From Chitinophaga cymbidii (lineage in GTDB: Bacteria; Bacteroidota; Bacteroidia; Chitinophagales; Chitinophagaceae), in assembly GCF_007992715.1 (NCBI RefSeq), contig NZ_BKAU01000002.1, forward strand, positions 930,001 through 994,000: 64,000 nt of DNA, written 5' to 3'. Positions within the stretch are counted from its first letter, which is position 1. Each line of letters opens with the position of its first letter. A model generated the notes under the pieces. That model did not search any database. It saw only the letters and a list, made by a program, of their open reading frames with translations, and was not told where the DNA came from. Positions 45,885-55,137 of the stretch are shown one piece after another. The position numbers and the translations under genes are program-made.

Positions 45885-46397
45885 TTATTTATATCTCAAA
45901 TTGAAAAGCTTAATGCATAGCGGTATCAGCCCTATTGAGATAGCAATGTATATTCCCACTCTTACATAATTTAACGTCTGCCACAGTGATGCCCTGCTCA
46001 GCAGGTTCTCCCCCGCACCCGGCGTTTCCGCTGCTTTCTGAAAGTCGATGATATTGGGTGCGAAGTAAGCAAGCGTCCACGCCCTTACCGCAAAATGTAT
46101 GGCAAATAAAATTAACAGTCCGTTCCTGATGGGCGCCAGTTTCCAGCAGAAAACGATGGCAAGGATAAATGTAAGTTCGTGTATGGAATGAAGTACGATC
46201 CAGAAGGTTTTCAGGCTTGTGCCGTTCTTGTCGGCTAACAGGCTGAAGGATTCGGGGGGCGATACGGTCCATTTGGGCACCAATACGGCCGTTTCAAAAA
46301 TTTGCGCGCCATTCATCAGGAAGTATATCAGGGTGGTTATAAAAAGCCATATCTCGGCTTTTGCGAGGTACTCTCTTGTAATATTTTCCATGTTCAT
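45885..46397 (-). CDS. Four-helix membrane protein of unknown function
   Basis: A 170-residue protein with four hydrophobic helices at about 16-38 (IWLFITTLIYFLMNG), 64-84, 90-110 and 140-162. I do not recognise the family. Its first 104 nt overlap the 3' end of the MarR gene in a different frame; starting later would remove the first helix, so the overlap seems real. Translation may begin at 46397 or at the third codon (46391). It is probably co-transcribed with the MarR regulator and controlled by it, a common arrangement for MarR-regulated membrane proteins. Confidence 0.65.
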   Translation of the reverse strand: MNMENITREYLAKAEIWLFITTLIYFLMNGAQIFETAVLVPKWTVSPPESFSLLADKNGTSLKTFWIVLHSIHELTFILAIVFCWKLAPIRNGLLILFAIHFAVRAWTLAYFAPNIIDFQKAAETPGAGENLLSRASLWQTLNYVRVGIYIAISIGLIPLCIKLFNLRYK

Positions 46398-46857
46398 GAT
46401 TATCGTTATTTAATTGTTCTGTTATCTCCTTCATTACACCCACGGCTGCGGTGAAGTACCGTTCAATGGTGTCTACCTCGCTGTCGCTAAAGGTAGAGAT
46501 CAGCTGCTCCGTTCTTTTTTGCAGTTCTGAAAACAGCGGTTCCAGCAGCTTCATGCTGTTTTGAAGATTGGGGACGATGATCACCTTGCGTCTGTCGTCT
46601 TTCGCAAATGTTCGTTTTACCAGCTTTTTCTTTTCAAGCCGGTCGATCAGCCCTGTCACCGCTCCTGTGGTGAGCCCTGTCACCTGGCTGATCTCACCGG
46701 CGGTCATTTCGCCATGCCGGATAATGAATCCCAGGAATTTGTGATCTGTTCCTGATAGCCCCGCCCGCCTTGCAATAGCTTCATGCATCAATATTGATGT
46801 GTCTGAATATTGGCGGCTGGCGGCGCGAAAGCGGTTGATCCTTTCCTTGTCTTTCAT
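46294..46857 (-). CDS. MarR-family transcriptional regulator
   Basis: A 187-residue regulator. The winged helix spans about 40-110, with MTAGEISQVTGLTTGAVTGLIDRLEKK and the wing FAKDDRRKVII, and dimerisation helices flank it. The family part ends near residue 150 (MKEITEQLNND); the last 35 residues (HGKYYKRVPRKS onward) are polar, unlike other MarR proteins, and are encoded within the overlap with the next gene. The tail may have arisen by loss of an earlier stop codon. Operator-like palindromes overlap the promoter, suggesting autorepression. Confidence 0.88.
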   Translation of the reverse strand: MKDKERINRFRAASRQYSDTSILMHEAIARRAGLSGTDHKFLGFIIRHGEMTAGEISQVTGLTTGAVTGLIDRLEKKKLVKRTFAKDDRRKVIIVPNLQNSMKLLEPLFSELQKRTEQLISTFSDSEVDTIERYFTAAVGVMKEITEQLNNDNHEHGKYYKRVPRKSRDMAFYNHPDILPDEWRANF

Positions 46858-46862
46858 CTATA

Positions 46863-46923
46863 TTATCTTATTTGATAAATATCTTAGTTGCAAAGATAAA
46901 TATAAAAACGTATGCTGAAGCAA
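46863..46923 (-). promoter_or_regulatory. Promoter and operator palindromes of the MarR gene
   Basis: On the minus strand TTG (46923-46921) is followed after 22 nt by a consensus -7 box TATCTTTG (46898-46891). The inverted repeat TATCTT-N7-AAGATA (46880-46898) covers that -7 box. A second one, TTATC-N6-GATAA, lies at 46863-46878. Palindromes over the core promoter fit MarR autorepression. The spacer is slightly longer than usual. Confidence 0.5.
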
Positions 46924-46958
46924 AAAATTCCGGATTTTGGGATGGCTGGTCTGTTTGG

Positions 46959-49085
46959 CTAGATGTCGGCAGCCATGGCGGGATCGCTGATGCTGTGCCT
47001 GCCGGTTTCCACTCTGCCCGCAAAGCGGTGCAGGTATCCGTTTGTGGTGGTAATGGTGAAGTCGTACCAGTTTCCGCTGCCGGCCAGGTCCCAGCTCTTT
47101 TTTGTTTTGTTTCCGGGTGCTATTTCGATGGAAGCTTCCTCTGCGTGATCATATGCATTGGAGGATATTTTCAGGCGTAACGCACTGCTGCCGGCATTTT
47201 CCAGCGATACGGATATGCGGCCTTTTTCATGATCGTAATCTATCTGAGCCACAGGCGCATCCAGATGGATGTTGCCGGCGAATCGCTGAAAATATCCATT
47301 CGGGCCGTAGACTTCCAGATCGTATTCCCCTCCGGCGGCCAGCATCCATTCATCGTCCAGGGATTTGCCGGATTCTACGGTGTATCGTTTGGGAATATCA
47401 TCCAGATGATGAAGGTCATACACATGATATACCGCTCCGGCCGTGCCTTTATTGTCAAAAGTCAGCCTGACCTTGTTTTCGTTTTTCAACGCCTGGAAAT
47501 GGCAATGCAGGCGGTAGGGCAATGCGCGTGAAAATCTTGTGCCTTTCTCCTGGTAGAGCGATGAAGGTGTTGTTGGCGCAACGGCTTTCGGCAGGCGCTT
47601 TGATGCTTCATCCCGCGCGGCATGGTCTGACGTATCCGGCAGCCGGGGGAATTTCGGATCGTTCGGTGTGATAAAATCGAATGCGGATGTAAGATCGCTG
47701 CACACGGCGCGGTGCCAGGGGCTGATAGCCGGTATTTCCACGCCGAAACGTTTTTCGATAAATTGTCCTACGGACGTATGATCGGCGACTTCCGAGTTGA
47801 CCCAGCCGCCTTTGCTCCAGGGAGAGAGAATATACATCGGCACGCGCGGCCCCAGGCCCCAGGGACGGAGGTTACCGGATATCACATCGCGTTTGTCGAT
47901 ATAATTATGATCGCCCTTGCTGTTGTCAAAATACATGCCCGCCAAATTCACGGTAGATTTACCGGCCAGTGTGTTATCCAGGTTGAAAGAAGGCACTGCG
48001 GGCGCGGGGAGGTGATCAAAGAACCCGTCATTCTCATCGAACGTCAGAAAGAAAACGGTTTTGCTCCAGACCTCCGGGTTTGATGTAATGGCTTCCAGCA
48101 CCGCATGCGTGAAATCCGCTCCCCGGTATGGGCTGGACGGCGCACCGGGATGTTCGGAATCCTTTTGCGAGGGGAGTACCCAGCTTACCTGCGGCAGCGT
48201 GCCCTTCATCACATCATTTTTCAGATTTTCAAGCGTCCAGTGACGCATGCCGTTCTCATAAATTGATGAGCCGGGTTTTGCTTCCCGGAAGCTTTCGAAT
48301 GCCAGGCAGCCGTGCATGGCGCCCGTCCAGTTGTCATTCGGGTTCTGATAAATGCGCCAGCTGATGCCTGCTTTGTCCAGCACATCAGGAATGGTGGGCC
48401 ATTTGAAGGCATTGCCTTTATACTTATACCCCGGTTCGGGTAACGCGCCGGTGATCCAGCAACGGAGGTTAACAGGCTCCGAGTCCTCGTCCGTACAATT
48501 AATGCCGGCGGCACGTTTTTCCGGATCAAAATTGGCGCCGGACCAGAACATGATCCTGTTGGGGTCGGTGCCTGTGGCGATGGAGCAGTGGTAGGCATCA
48601 CATATCGTAAACGATTCCGCCATGGCATACTGAAAAGGGATTTCTTCGCGGGTGTAGTAAGCCATGGAGTAAGGGGTTTTGAACAAGGGCCAGAAGCCGT
48701 ATTTCCCCTGGTTCCAGGCGGCCTGCATGTCGGAAAAATTATGGGGCGTGCCGGTGACCAGCGCTGCGTTGGAGGTTTTACCATGCGCCCGGTAGGGGGG
48801 AACGATCTGCTGTCCATCGGACTGATGAAAGGCCCGCTGGCCGCTTTTTAACGGAACAGGGAACCTGTCGCCAAACCCCCGTACGCCTTTCATCGTACCA
48901 AAGTAATGATCAAACGAACGGTTTTCCTGCATCAGGATAACGATATGCTCCACATCTTTGATGGAACGGGTGGCGTTGTGCGCCTGTACGGCCAGTGCTT
49001 TTTTCAGCAATGGTCCCCAGAGGGCTGTGGCAATGCCTGCTCCGGCCGTCATGGTAATGAATTTCCGCCTGTGTAGCCTTGTCAT
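46959..49085 (-). CDS. Phosphocholine-specific phospholipase C
   Basis: A 708-residue secreted enzyme with a twin-arginine-type signal (HRRKFITMTAGAG). The alkaline-phosphatase-superfamily catalytic part covers about 45-480, with VILMQENRSFDHYFGTMKG at the N-terminus and FLTFDENDGFFDH later. Two C-terminal DUF756 domains follow (about 510-600 and 615-700), marked by GPNGYFQRFAGN and TTNGYLHRFAGR. The family cleaves phosphatidylcholine and sphingomyelin to release phosphocholine. It is divergent from an AraC regulator gene and may be its target. Confidence 0.93.
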   Translation of the reverse strand: MTRLHRRKFITMTAGAGIATALWGPLLKKALAVQAHNATRSIKDVEHIVILMQENRSFDHYFGTMKGVRGFGDRFPVPLKSGQRAFHQSDGQQIVPPYRAHGKTSNAALVTGTPHNFSDMQAAWNQGKYGFWPLFKTPYSMAYYTREEIPFQYAMAESFTICDAYHCSIATGTDPNRIMFWSGANFDPEKRAAGINCTDEDSEPVNLRCWITGALPEPGYKYKGNAFKWPTIPDVLDKAGISWRIYQNPNDNWTGAMHGCLAFESFREAKPGSSIYENGMRHWTLENLKNDVMKGTLPQVSWVLPSQKDSEHPGAPSSPYRGADFTHAVLEAITSNPEVWSKTVFFLTFDENDGFFDHLPAPAVPSFNLDNTLAGKSTVNLAGMYFDNSKGDHNYIDKRDVISGNLRPWGLGPRVPMYILSPWSKGGWVNSEVADHTSVGQFIEKRFGVEIPAISPWHRAVCSDLTSAFDFITPNDPKFPRLPDTSDHAARDEASKRLPKAVAPTTPSSLYQEKGTRFSRALPYRLHCHFQALKNENKVRLTFDNKGTAGAVYHVYDLHHLDDIPKRYTVESGKSLDDEWMLAAGGEYDLEVYGPNGYFQRFAGNIHLDAPVAQIDYDHEKGRISVSLENAGSSALRLKISSNAYDHAEEASIEIAPGNKTKKSWDLAGSGNWYDFTITTTNGYLHRFAGRVETGRHSISDPAMAADI

Positions 49086-49194
49086 GTTTGCTGGATTCTG
49101 CCTTTAAAGTTAATACATGACGTGATATTTCCTGACGATGCCGGGAAAGCATTTGTCATGCAATATGTTTATCTTGACAACAATTATAAAGGAG

Positions 49195-50004
49195 ATGAAG
49201 GAAATCCCGGTTAAATCTAAAATTACCACGGAAGACTTGTTCAAGATCAGCATGATGAAGACGGTCATCAAACCCACAAGTCCCCATCGTCATGCGGATT
49301 ATCATGAATTTATTTTCCTGCATGCAGGTTCGGGTTTTCATGATATTGACGATATGAGCTTCGAGGTCGTTCCATCGGCGGCTTTTTACATCAGGCCGGG
49401 CCAGACCCATTGCTGGAACTTTTCAGCGCTGCCCAAGGGATATGTGCTGTTGTTCAGGGAAGACCTGCTGCTGAAGGAGGATATCGATATTCTATTCGGT
49501 TTGCCTTCACATATTCCTCTCGGCGACCAGCCTTCCTTATTCCGCCTGCTGTCTGACCTGTATGAAGAATATAAGGTGACCGGGCCCGCCAATGCCTTAT
49601 ACAGCGCCTATCTTCATTTATTGATAACGAAGCTGAAGACGTTCGCTGGCGTGAAAAAGGATGTACTTACATTTTCAGATGGACTTTTTCAGCAATACAA
49701 GCGGCTGGTGAACGACAATTTCCTTGACAGCCGGCAATTGAAATTCTACATCGCCAAACTGAATACTACCACGGGCACATTAAACGAAATCTGTAAGAAG
49801 TCGGCCGGCAAAACGGCCTCCGCCATCATCAACGAGCGCGTGTTACTCGAGGCCAAAATGTTGCTTTCCGCCACGGTCAAGCCGGTGAAAGAAATTGCCG
49901 CGTTATTGAAGTTTTCGGACACCCCTCACTTCGCGAAATTCTTTAAGCTGTACACGAATCTGACTCCCGGAAAGTACCGTGAACTGGCGCTTTTGAAAAA
50001 ATAA
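49195..50004 (+). CDS. AraC-family transcriptional regulator
   Basis: About 269 residues from the ATG at 49195 (MKEIPVKSKITTEDLF); earlier in-frame ATGs at 49138 and 49165 would add up to 19 residues. The N-terminal cupin domain contains HRHADYHEFIFLHAGSG and FYIRPGQTHCW, and the C-terminal AraC helix-turn-helix contains VKEIAALLKFSDTPHFAKFF. The first recognition helix region (LNEICKKSAGKTASAII) is less canonical. It stands between the divergent phospholipase C gene and the co-directional TonB-type barrel gene, so either may be its target. Confidence 0.87.
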   Translation: MKEIPVKSKITTEDLFKISMMKTVIKPTSPHRHADYHEFIFLHAGSGFHDIDDMSFEVVPSAAFYIRPGQTHCWNFSALPKGYVLLFREDLLLKEDIDILFGLPSHIPLGDQPSLFRLLSDLYEEYKVTGPANALYSAYLHLLITKLKTFAGVKKDVLTFSDGLFQQYKRLVNDNFLDSRQLKFYIAKLNTTTGTLNEICKKSAGKTASAIINERVLLEAKMLLSATVKPVKEIAALLKFSDTPHFAKFFKLYTNLTPGKYRELALLKK

Positions 50005-50054
50005 TTGTACAATAATTGCCCTGAATCTTACAATGGAGGTTTAAACCGGGCTGG

Positions 50055-50062
50055 TATATTTG
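50055..50062 (+). promoter_or_regulatory. Consensus -7 box before the TonB-type barrel gene
   Basis: TATATTTG matches TAnnTTTG exactly, 22 nt before the ATG at 50085. I see no TTG at the proper distance upstream, so an activator such as the adjacent AraC protein may be required. Confidence 0.4.
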
Positions 50063-50084
50063 CGGTGATTTTACAATCATTCAG

Positions 50085-52550
50085 ATGAACCTTAGATTTA
50101 TTCTCCTTGCTGTTTTACTGGCGGCTACACAGGTAGCGCTTGCACAAAAAGCCTCCATCACCGGAACCGTTACCGATAAAAAGAACGGCCAACCGCTGGA
50201 ATATGCCAGTGTGGCCGTGTTTAAAACCACAGATTCTTCCCTGATTACGGGCGCCGTCACCAATGCAAAAGGGGGCTTTTCACTGGAAAGGCTACACGCC
50301 GGAAACTATCATCTGAGGATTTTGTATATCGGGTACGAAACCATATACGTCAGCGGCATTGCGCTGGCGGAGGGGCAGCAGCTGAATCTTGACAAGATCG
50401 TTCTCAACCGCGGAAGCGCCTTGCTGGATGAGGTGAACGTCACCGGTACTCAGTCGAACGTATCGAACCGGATCGACAAACAGACATTCCGCGCGGGGCA
50501 GTTTGAAGCGGCAAAAGGAGGGAACGCGGTGGACGTGCTCAAAAACCTTCCTTCCGTATCGGTGGACGGTCAGGGTAATATCAGCGTGCGCGGTTCTTCC
50601 AACTTCCTGGTACTGGTCAACGGAAAACCGGTTGTTACAGACGCACAGACTGTTCTGAGCCAGCTTCCTGCAAATGCTATCGAGAACATCGCGCTCATTA
50701 CCTCTCCGTCTGCAAAATATGATCCGGACGGCAAAGGCGGCATCATCAATATTATCACCAAAAAAGGCGCTGCCGACGGATTTACCATTTCGGCCAATGC
50801 GCTGGCGGGGCTGCCCAGCACCACCGATCATGGTAACAAGGAAAAACCACAACGCTTTGGCGGCGACCTGACCGTCAGCTTCAGAAAGAACAAATGGGAT
50901 GTTGCTGTCAGCGGTAACTATACGCGGAACGATAATTCCGGTTACCGGGAAGGGGATGTTTATACGAAAAACTTCGACGCGGATATCATCACCCGGTTTC
51001 CATCGGAAGGAGAAAGAAGCTTTGACAAATACAATTATGCGGGCCGGGCTTCCGTCACTTTTTCACCGGATACAAACAATACGTTTTCCGCGGGATTTTT
51101 CATCGGTAAAAGGTACCAGGCGCGGCTGGCGGACATTCTTTACAATAATACGGCCTCCGACCTTACCAGCGGAGAGCTGATCCGCAGCACGACCTATTTT
51201 AACTCGAACCTGCAGATCAAGGAAGGGAATTTTTCGCTGGGTAATATCGACTACACCCACCGGTTCCGGAACAAGTCCACTTTAACCGCCTCCGCCTTGT
51301 TTGAAAGTGCGCGGCTCTTTGGCAGTACCCGGAACAAAAACCTGGACTACCCGGAAACCTCGCACATGTTGCAGGAGGTGTACAATCCATATGAAAACCC
51401 GATTGACGGCTACCGGTTCAAGCTGGATTATGCGGTCAATATCGGGAAAGGGAAACTCGAAAGCGGCTACCAGTTCAGATACGATACGCAGAACGGCAAA
51501 TTTGATTATTTCGTTACACCGGCCACTTCCCAGCCGGATGCAGACAGGTTCAGGGGATCAGCCAAAACCCGCAACCGGATCAATTCAATTTATACCCAGT
51601 ATTCCGGAAATGAGCAAAAACTGGAATACACGGCAGGTTTACGATATGAGTACGCTGTGCGGACCGTAGCGCTTTCTTTCGATCCCACGGCACACAAGCT
51701 GGATCTCTCCAATTTATTCCCCTCTCTGAATCTGATGTATACCCTCCGTGAGGGCTGGAAAGCAAAAGCAGGATATAGTAAAAGAATTCAACGCACCAAC
51801 AATTTCGAGCTGAACCCGATACCGGAACGCGAGCATTCCGAAACGCTGGAACAGGGTGACCCGAATCTGCTGCCTTCGTTCATTGACCTGGCGGAACTGG
51901 GACTGATCCATGATTTTAAAAAGGGATCATTTTTCACCACCCTCTACTATCAGCATATCAAAAACCCGATCCAGCGGGTGAACAGCGTGTATGCCGATAC
52001 GATCCTGAACCGGGTATTCACCAATGCCGAAGCCGCGCGCACATTCGGCCTGGAAGCCGGCGCGAGCCTGGAGCCGGTAAAATGGTGGAGCCTGTACCTG
52101 GGTGGCAATATTTATAATTACAGGATCAACGGTAACCTGAATATCCTGGGCGTAAATTCCCGTGTTGATAACAGTAACTGGGTGTATTCCGTTAATGTTA
52201 ATACTACTTTCAGACTGGGATCATCATGGAGCTTGCAGGGGAATGTCAACTATCTTTCGGCGCGGCCAACAGCGCAGGGTGAAGATTCCAGGTTCCTGGT
52301 GCCGAATACTTCCCTGAAAAAGACGTTCCTGAACGGCCGCTTTTCCGCTACGCTGCAATGGCAGAACATGGACCTCGGGTGGGGGCAGACGCAACGCCAG
52401 CGCATCACCACGAGCGGCCCGGATTTTTATACTACCACGAATTACATTTATGAAACGGACGTGTTCCTGTTGAATCTCGGTTTTAACCTGAACAGATTGA
52501 GCGGGAAATCGAAGCTGCCGGCCAGTGAGTTTGGGGATAAGGAGTTTTAG
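50085..52550 (+). CDS. TonB-dependent receptor-like outer-membrane barrel protein (OMP_b-brl_3 type)
   Basis: An 821-residue outer-membrane protein. The signal peptide ends at about residue 20 (QVALAQ), followed by a CarboxypepD_reg-like domain (ITGTVTDKKNGQPLEYASVAV), a plug (GGNAVDVLKNLPSVSVDGQG, SPSAKYDPDGKGGIINIIT) and a barrel of the outer membrane protein beta-barrel family. This family, common in Bacteroidota, differs from SusC and its substrates are largely unknown. It follows the AraC gene by 80 nt with its own -7 box. Confidence 0.88.
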   Translation: MNLRFILLAVLLAATQVALAQKASITGTVTDKKNGQPLEYASVAVFKTTDSSLITGAVTNAKGGFSLERLHAGNYHLRILYIGYETIYVSGIALAEGQQLNLDKIVLNRGSALLDEVNVTGTQSNVSNRIDKQTFRAGQFEAAKGGNAVDVLKNLPSVSVDGQGNISVRGSSNFLVLVNGKPVVTDAQTVLSQLPANAIENIALITSPSAKYDPDGKGGIINIITKKGAADGFTISANALAGLPSTTDHGNKEKPQRFGGDLTVSFRKNKWDVAVSGNYTRNDNSGYREGDVYTKNFDADIITRFPSEGERSFDKYNYAGRASVTFSPDTNNTFSAGFFIGKRYQARLADILYNNTASDLTSGELIRSTTYFNSNLQIKEGNFSLGNIDYTHRFRNKSTLTASALFESARLFGSTRNKNLDYPETSHMLQEVYNPYENPIDGYRFKLDYAVNIGKGKLESGYQFRYDTQNGKFDYFVTPATSQPDADRFRGSAKTRNRINSIYTQYSGNEQKLEYTAGLRYEYAVRTVALSFDPTAHKLDLSNLFPSLNLMYTLREGWKAKAGYSKRIQRTNNFELNPIPEREHSETLEQGDPNLLPSFIDLAELGLIHDFKKGSFFTTLYYQHIKNPIQRVNSVYADTILNRVFTNAEAARTFGLEAGASLEPVKWWSLYLGGNIYNYRINGNLNILGVNSRVDNSNWVYSVNVNTTFRLGSSWSLQGNVNYLSARPTAQGEDSRFLVPNTSLKKTFLNGRFSATLQWQNMDLGWGQTQRQRITTSGPDFYTTTNYIYETDVFLLNLGFNLNRLSGKSKLPASEFGDKEF

Positions 52551-52607
52551 CAAACCGCTTCAGGAACGAGTTATGGATCAGCATGTATACAGAATCCAAA
52601 AAAATAC

Positions 52608-52637
52608 TTTGCAGATTTAAAACAATTCCTATCTTTG
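52608..52637 (+). promoter_or_regulatory. Bacteroidota housekeeping promoter for the tRNA pair
   Basis: TTTG (52608-52611) is followed after 18 nt by TATCTTTG (52630-52637), a full -33/-7 match, 31 nt before the tRNA-Gly gene. Confidence 0.8.
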
Positions 52638-52668
52638 CAATCCCAACGAAAAAAGTTCTTATTCATAA

Positions 52669-52744
<76 letters not shown>

Positions 52745-52826
52745 AGCGATGTTCCAAACTGTCCAAAGCGGTTTGGAATTTTTGTTTAAAGTTCTTTGTG
52801 AATGTTTTACATTTACAAGGCAGGAT

Positions 52827-52912
52827 ACCCGGGTGGTGGAATTGGTAGACACGCCGGACTTAAAATCCTGTGGGCTGCAAGGCCCGTACGGGTTCGACTC
52901 CCGTCCCGGGTA
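52827..52912 (+). tRNA. tRNA-Leu (anticodon TAA)
   Basis: A type II tRNA with acceptor ACCCGGG/CCCGGGT, anticodon loop CTTAAAA, a long variable arm (GGGCTGCAAGGCCC) and T-arm ACGGGTTCGACTCCCGT. No CCA is encoded, in contrast to the tRNA-Gly gene 82 nt upstream. The anticodon stem contains one C-T mismatch. Confidence 0.95.
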
Positions 52913-52916
52913 CACG

Positions 52917-52953
52917 GAAGCCTTTAGCGTAAAACTAAAGGCTTCTTTTTTTT
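52917..52953 (+). terminator. Intrinsic terminator of the tRNA operon
   Basis: GAAGCCTTTAG (52917-52927) pairs perfectly with CTAAAGGCTTC (52935-52945) around a 7-nt loop, followed by a run of nine Ts. Confidence 0.92.
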
Positions 52954-53008
52954 CCTCAAACGCTGCACAATTTTCCATCTGAGTAATTGCAATAGGTTCT
53001 CGTAGGGA

Positions 53009-53356
53009 TCATTTTTTTCTCATAATAAAAACAATACCATCCGTTCCTCCTGATCCCATGTAACTTGACGCATAATCAAGTGTTTCAACAAGCTCAAACT
53101 GGTTTTCAACCATATAGTTCAATACTGCTGCATAGGATTTCTTGTTTGTCAGTTTTTCGGAAAATTCCTTGCCTGCTTTTATCTGTTCTGGCGTGTCACC
53201 GAAGTCAACCGTCACCTTCAATTTTTTAGAAAACAATTTCCCTTCAACTAAGATATAAGCGTAGGAATATTTCCTATCCTGTGTTTGTTGGATGCTTTGC
53301 GAAAAGCTTGTCATACATAGTGCCGTGATAAACACTAATGTCAGAATCATTCTCAT
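53009..53356 (-). CDS. Small secreted protein of unknown function
   Basis: A 115-residue protein with a clear signal peptide (MRMILTLVFITALCMTSFSQ). The mature part is about 95 residues and mixes strand (YSYAYILVEG) with helix (TPEQIKAGKEFSEKL). I do not recognise the family. It is clearly richer in A/T than its neighbours by eye and lies just past the tRNA-Leu terminator, so it may have been acquired. The end DGIVFIMRKK resembles the C-termini of other small Bacteroidota secreted proteins. Confidence 0.7.
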   Translation of the reverse strand: MRMILTLVFITALCMTSFSQSIQQTQDRKYSYAYILVEGKLFSKKLKVTVDFGDTPEQIKAGKEFSEKLTNKKSYAAVLNYMVENQFELVETLDYASSYMGSGGTDGIVFIMRKK

Positions 53357-53458
53357 ATATAATCGTTTTGGTTAATTATAATCGTATCCAGCTTATTAAA
53401 AATAGCTGGGAAATTCCTCAGACGCAAGCTATCTTCCGGTTAAATTCATTTTGAGCGT

Positions 53459-55021
53459 ATGAAACCACGTTTGCCGTTTCTCGTCCTTTACACTCTTTTC
53501 TCCTGTCATCTGGCCGCGCAGGGGCAAACAAAGCCCGATGAGATAAAATTCGTCAGACAGGGCGTGCAGCGCATGATCTTTGACGAAAAGCAGTCCATCC
53601 CGCTGGCAAAACTGGAACCGGCGAACATCGTTGGTATGACGGCCATGCATCCCGCCCGGCATTACCTGAAAGATCATGCAACGGTATCTGTTGATAAAGA
53701 CAAACTGGTGATTGCATCAACGGAAAAATCGGCCACCGCTATCTGGTTCGGCGGTTTCAATCCTTTTGCCACCTATACGATCGATCTTCATGCCTGGACT
53801 GGCGAAGGGGAAGCAGGTTTTGAATTTGGAGATACTGTTAGCGGAGAACAGCTGTTTATCACAGTGAGTGCTAAAAACAATACGCTAACGGATGTACGCT
53901 TCCTGTTCCGGAAAGATGCCCTGGCGCAGCCGGTAGACCGGTCCATTATGGTTACGCAGAACAAAATAGCGGACCTGAAAGGAAAGATCATCCTGCAAAT
54001 GCTGGGCAGCGGCCTGGTGCTGTACCATCAGTCTGCTGGTTTGCCGGTGGTAATAGGGCAGGTCGATTTTAATATGTATGCCGATCTGCGCGCCAAGGAC
54101 CGTATCCATTCTTTTCAGTCGAATCTCTTTGTGGGCCTTACATCCGGGCAGGTTGCCATCAACGGGGTGGAAGCAGCGCTGACAACCGGCATGGGACTGG
54201 CTGACATCCGGCCGATCACGTACGAAGACGGAGCGCCTTTTCTGGACGGCGGCCGGTTATGGTATACCATGTCCATCCGCGGGCGGGCATTGCCGCACCA
54301 TATACAGGGCGTTTTCAGCATGAACCCCACCGTGTTCGATGTTAAACTGGAAGGCGTGATCCTGTTCGACCGGCAGGATGGCCTGCTCAGGAACGAAATA
54401 GCCTCCCATATTTTTTACGACAGAACGCAACGCATCTGGCGCGGCATCACCACCGGATTCAGTGCCTATGCGAATCCCGATAAAGAAAAGAAACAACTGC
54501 TGGCGGTGGAAAGTAAACGGGACCCAAGGTTCGGTTTTTCCGTGATGAACGCTGCTGCTTTCGGGGTTGTAGGCGATATAGAAGATCAGCATATCCTCTA
54601 TGATGAAAAAGCGAAGAAATGGCGCATGCTCACCTGCGTTAACCAGGATGGCTACAAGGCCATCATCCTGGAATCAGACCATTGGAACAAGGGGTATAAA
54701 AAGATCGCCGGCCCCGTGCGGCACAATTCCACCGGTACTTCCATTCAAAAGATCGACGGTAAATTGTACTGTTTCTCGGGAAGCTCCGAGCGCGAGATAT
54801 TTATTTACACTTACCCGGACCTGAAAGAAGCGGGTACTTTGAAAATGGACCTGCCGCCGTGGGATGAAACGGCTAATACCAGGGTATGGCCCAATGTGGT
54901 GCAAATGCCGGAGGGCTATCCTTTCAGGTACGTTTCATTGATGATGGACAGGTTCAATTACCCGGGTATGAAGGGGCCGAACTGGACGTACGGGGCTATC
55001 TACCTGTACCATGGCCGTTAA
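53459..55021 (+). CDS. Secreted protein, possible beta-propeller, function unknown
   Basis: A 520-residue protein with a signal peptide ending near residue 20 (CHLAAQGQ). The C-terminal two thirds carry blade-like repeats of the kind seen in five-bladed glycosidase folds: EDGAPFLDGGRLWYTMSIRG, EIASHIFYDRTQRIWRGIT, EDQHILYDEKAKKWRMLTCV and SIQKIDGKLYCFSGSS. No catalytic acid set typical of GH43 or GH130 can be assigned with confidence. The N-terminal 200 residues look like a separate beta-sandwich (IWFGGFNPFATYTIDLHAW). It is a single gene. Confidence 0.75.
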   Translation: MKPRLPFLVLYTLFSCHLAAQGQTKPDEIKFVRQGVQRMIFDEKQSIPLAKLEPANIVGMTAMHPARHYLKDHATVSVDKDKLVIASTEKSATAIWFGGFNPFATYTIDLHAWTGEGEAGFEFGDTVSGEQLFITVSAKNNTLTDVRFLFRKDALAQPVDRSIMVTQNKIADLKGKIILQMLGSGLVLYHQSAGLPVVIGQVDFNMYADLRAKDRIHSFQSNLFVGLTSGQVAINGVEAALTTGMGLADIRPITYEDGAPFLDGGRLWYTMSIRGRALPHHIQGVFSMNPTVFDVKLEGVILFDRQDGLLRNEIASHIFYDRTQRIWRGITTGFSAYANPDKEKKQLLAVESKRDPRFGFSVMNAAAFGVVGDIEDQHILYDEKAKKWRMLTCVNQDGYKAIILESDHWNKGYKKIAGPVRHNSTGTSIQKIDGKLYCFSGSSEREIFIYTYPDLKEAGTLKMDLPPWDETANTRVWPNVVQMPEGYPFRYVSLMMDRFNYPGMKGPNWTYGAIYLYHGR

Positions 55022-55137
55022 AATATGGCATAAAACACCTCCCAGTTTGTCCCGTTTTGCACAACACCGGGGCGGCGGTAAATGTTAAGTTTGTAGTGAA
55101 ACAGACAACGCATTATCACCACTAAAAACAACATCAC

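Noticed and set aside
52827..53356. Attachment site of a mobile element at the 3' end of tRNA-Leu
   Set aside because: I found no second copy of the tRNA end downstream and no integrase gene.
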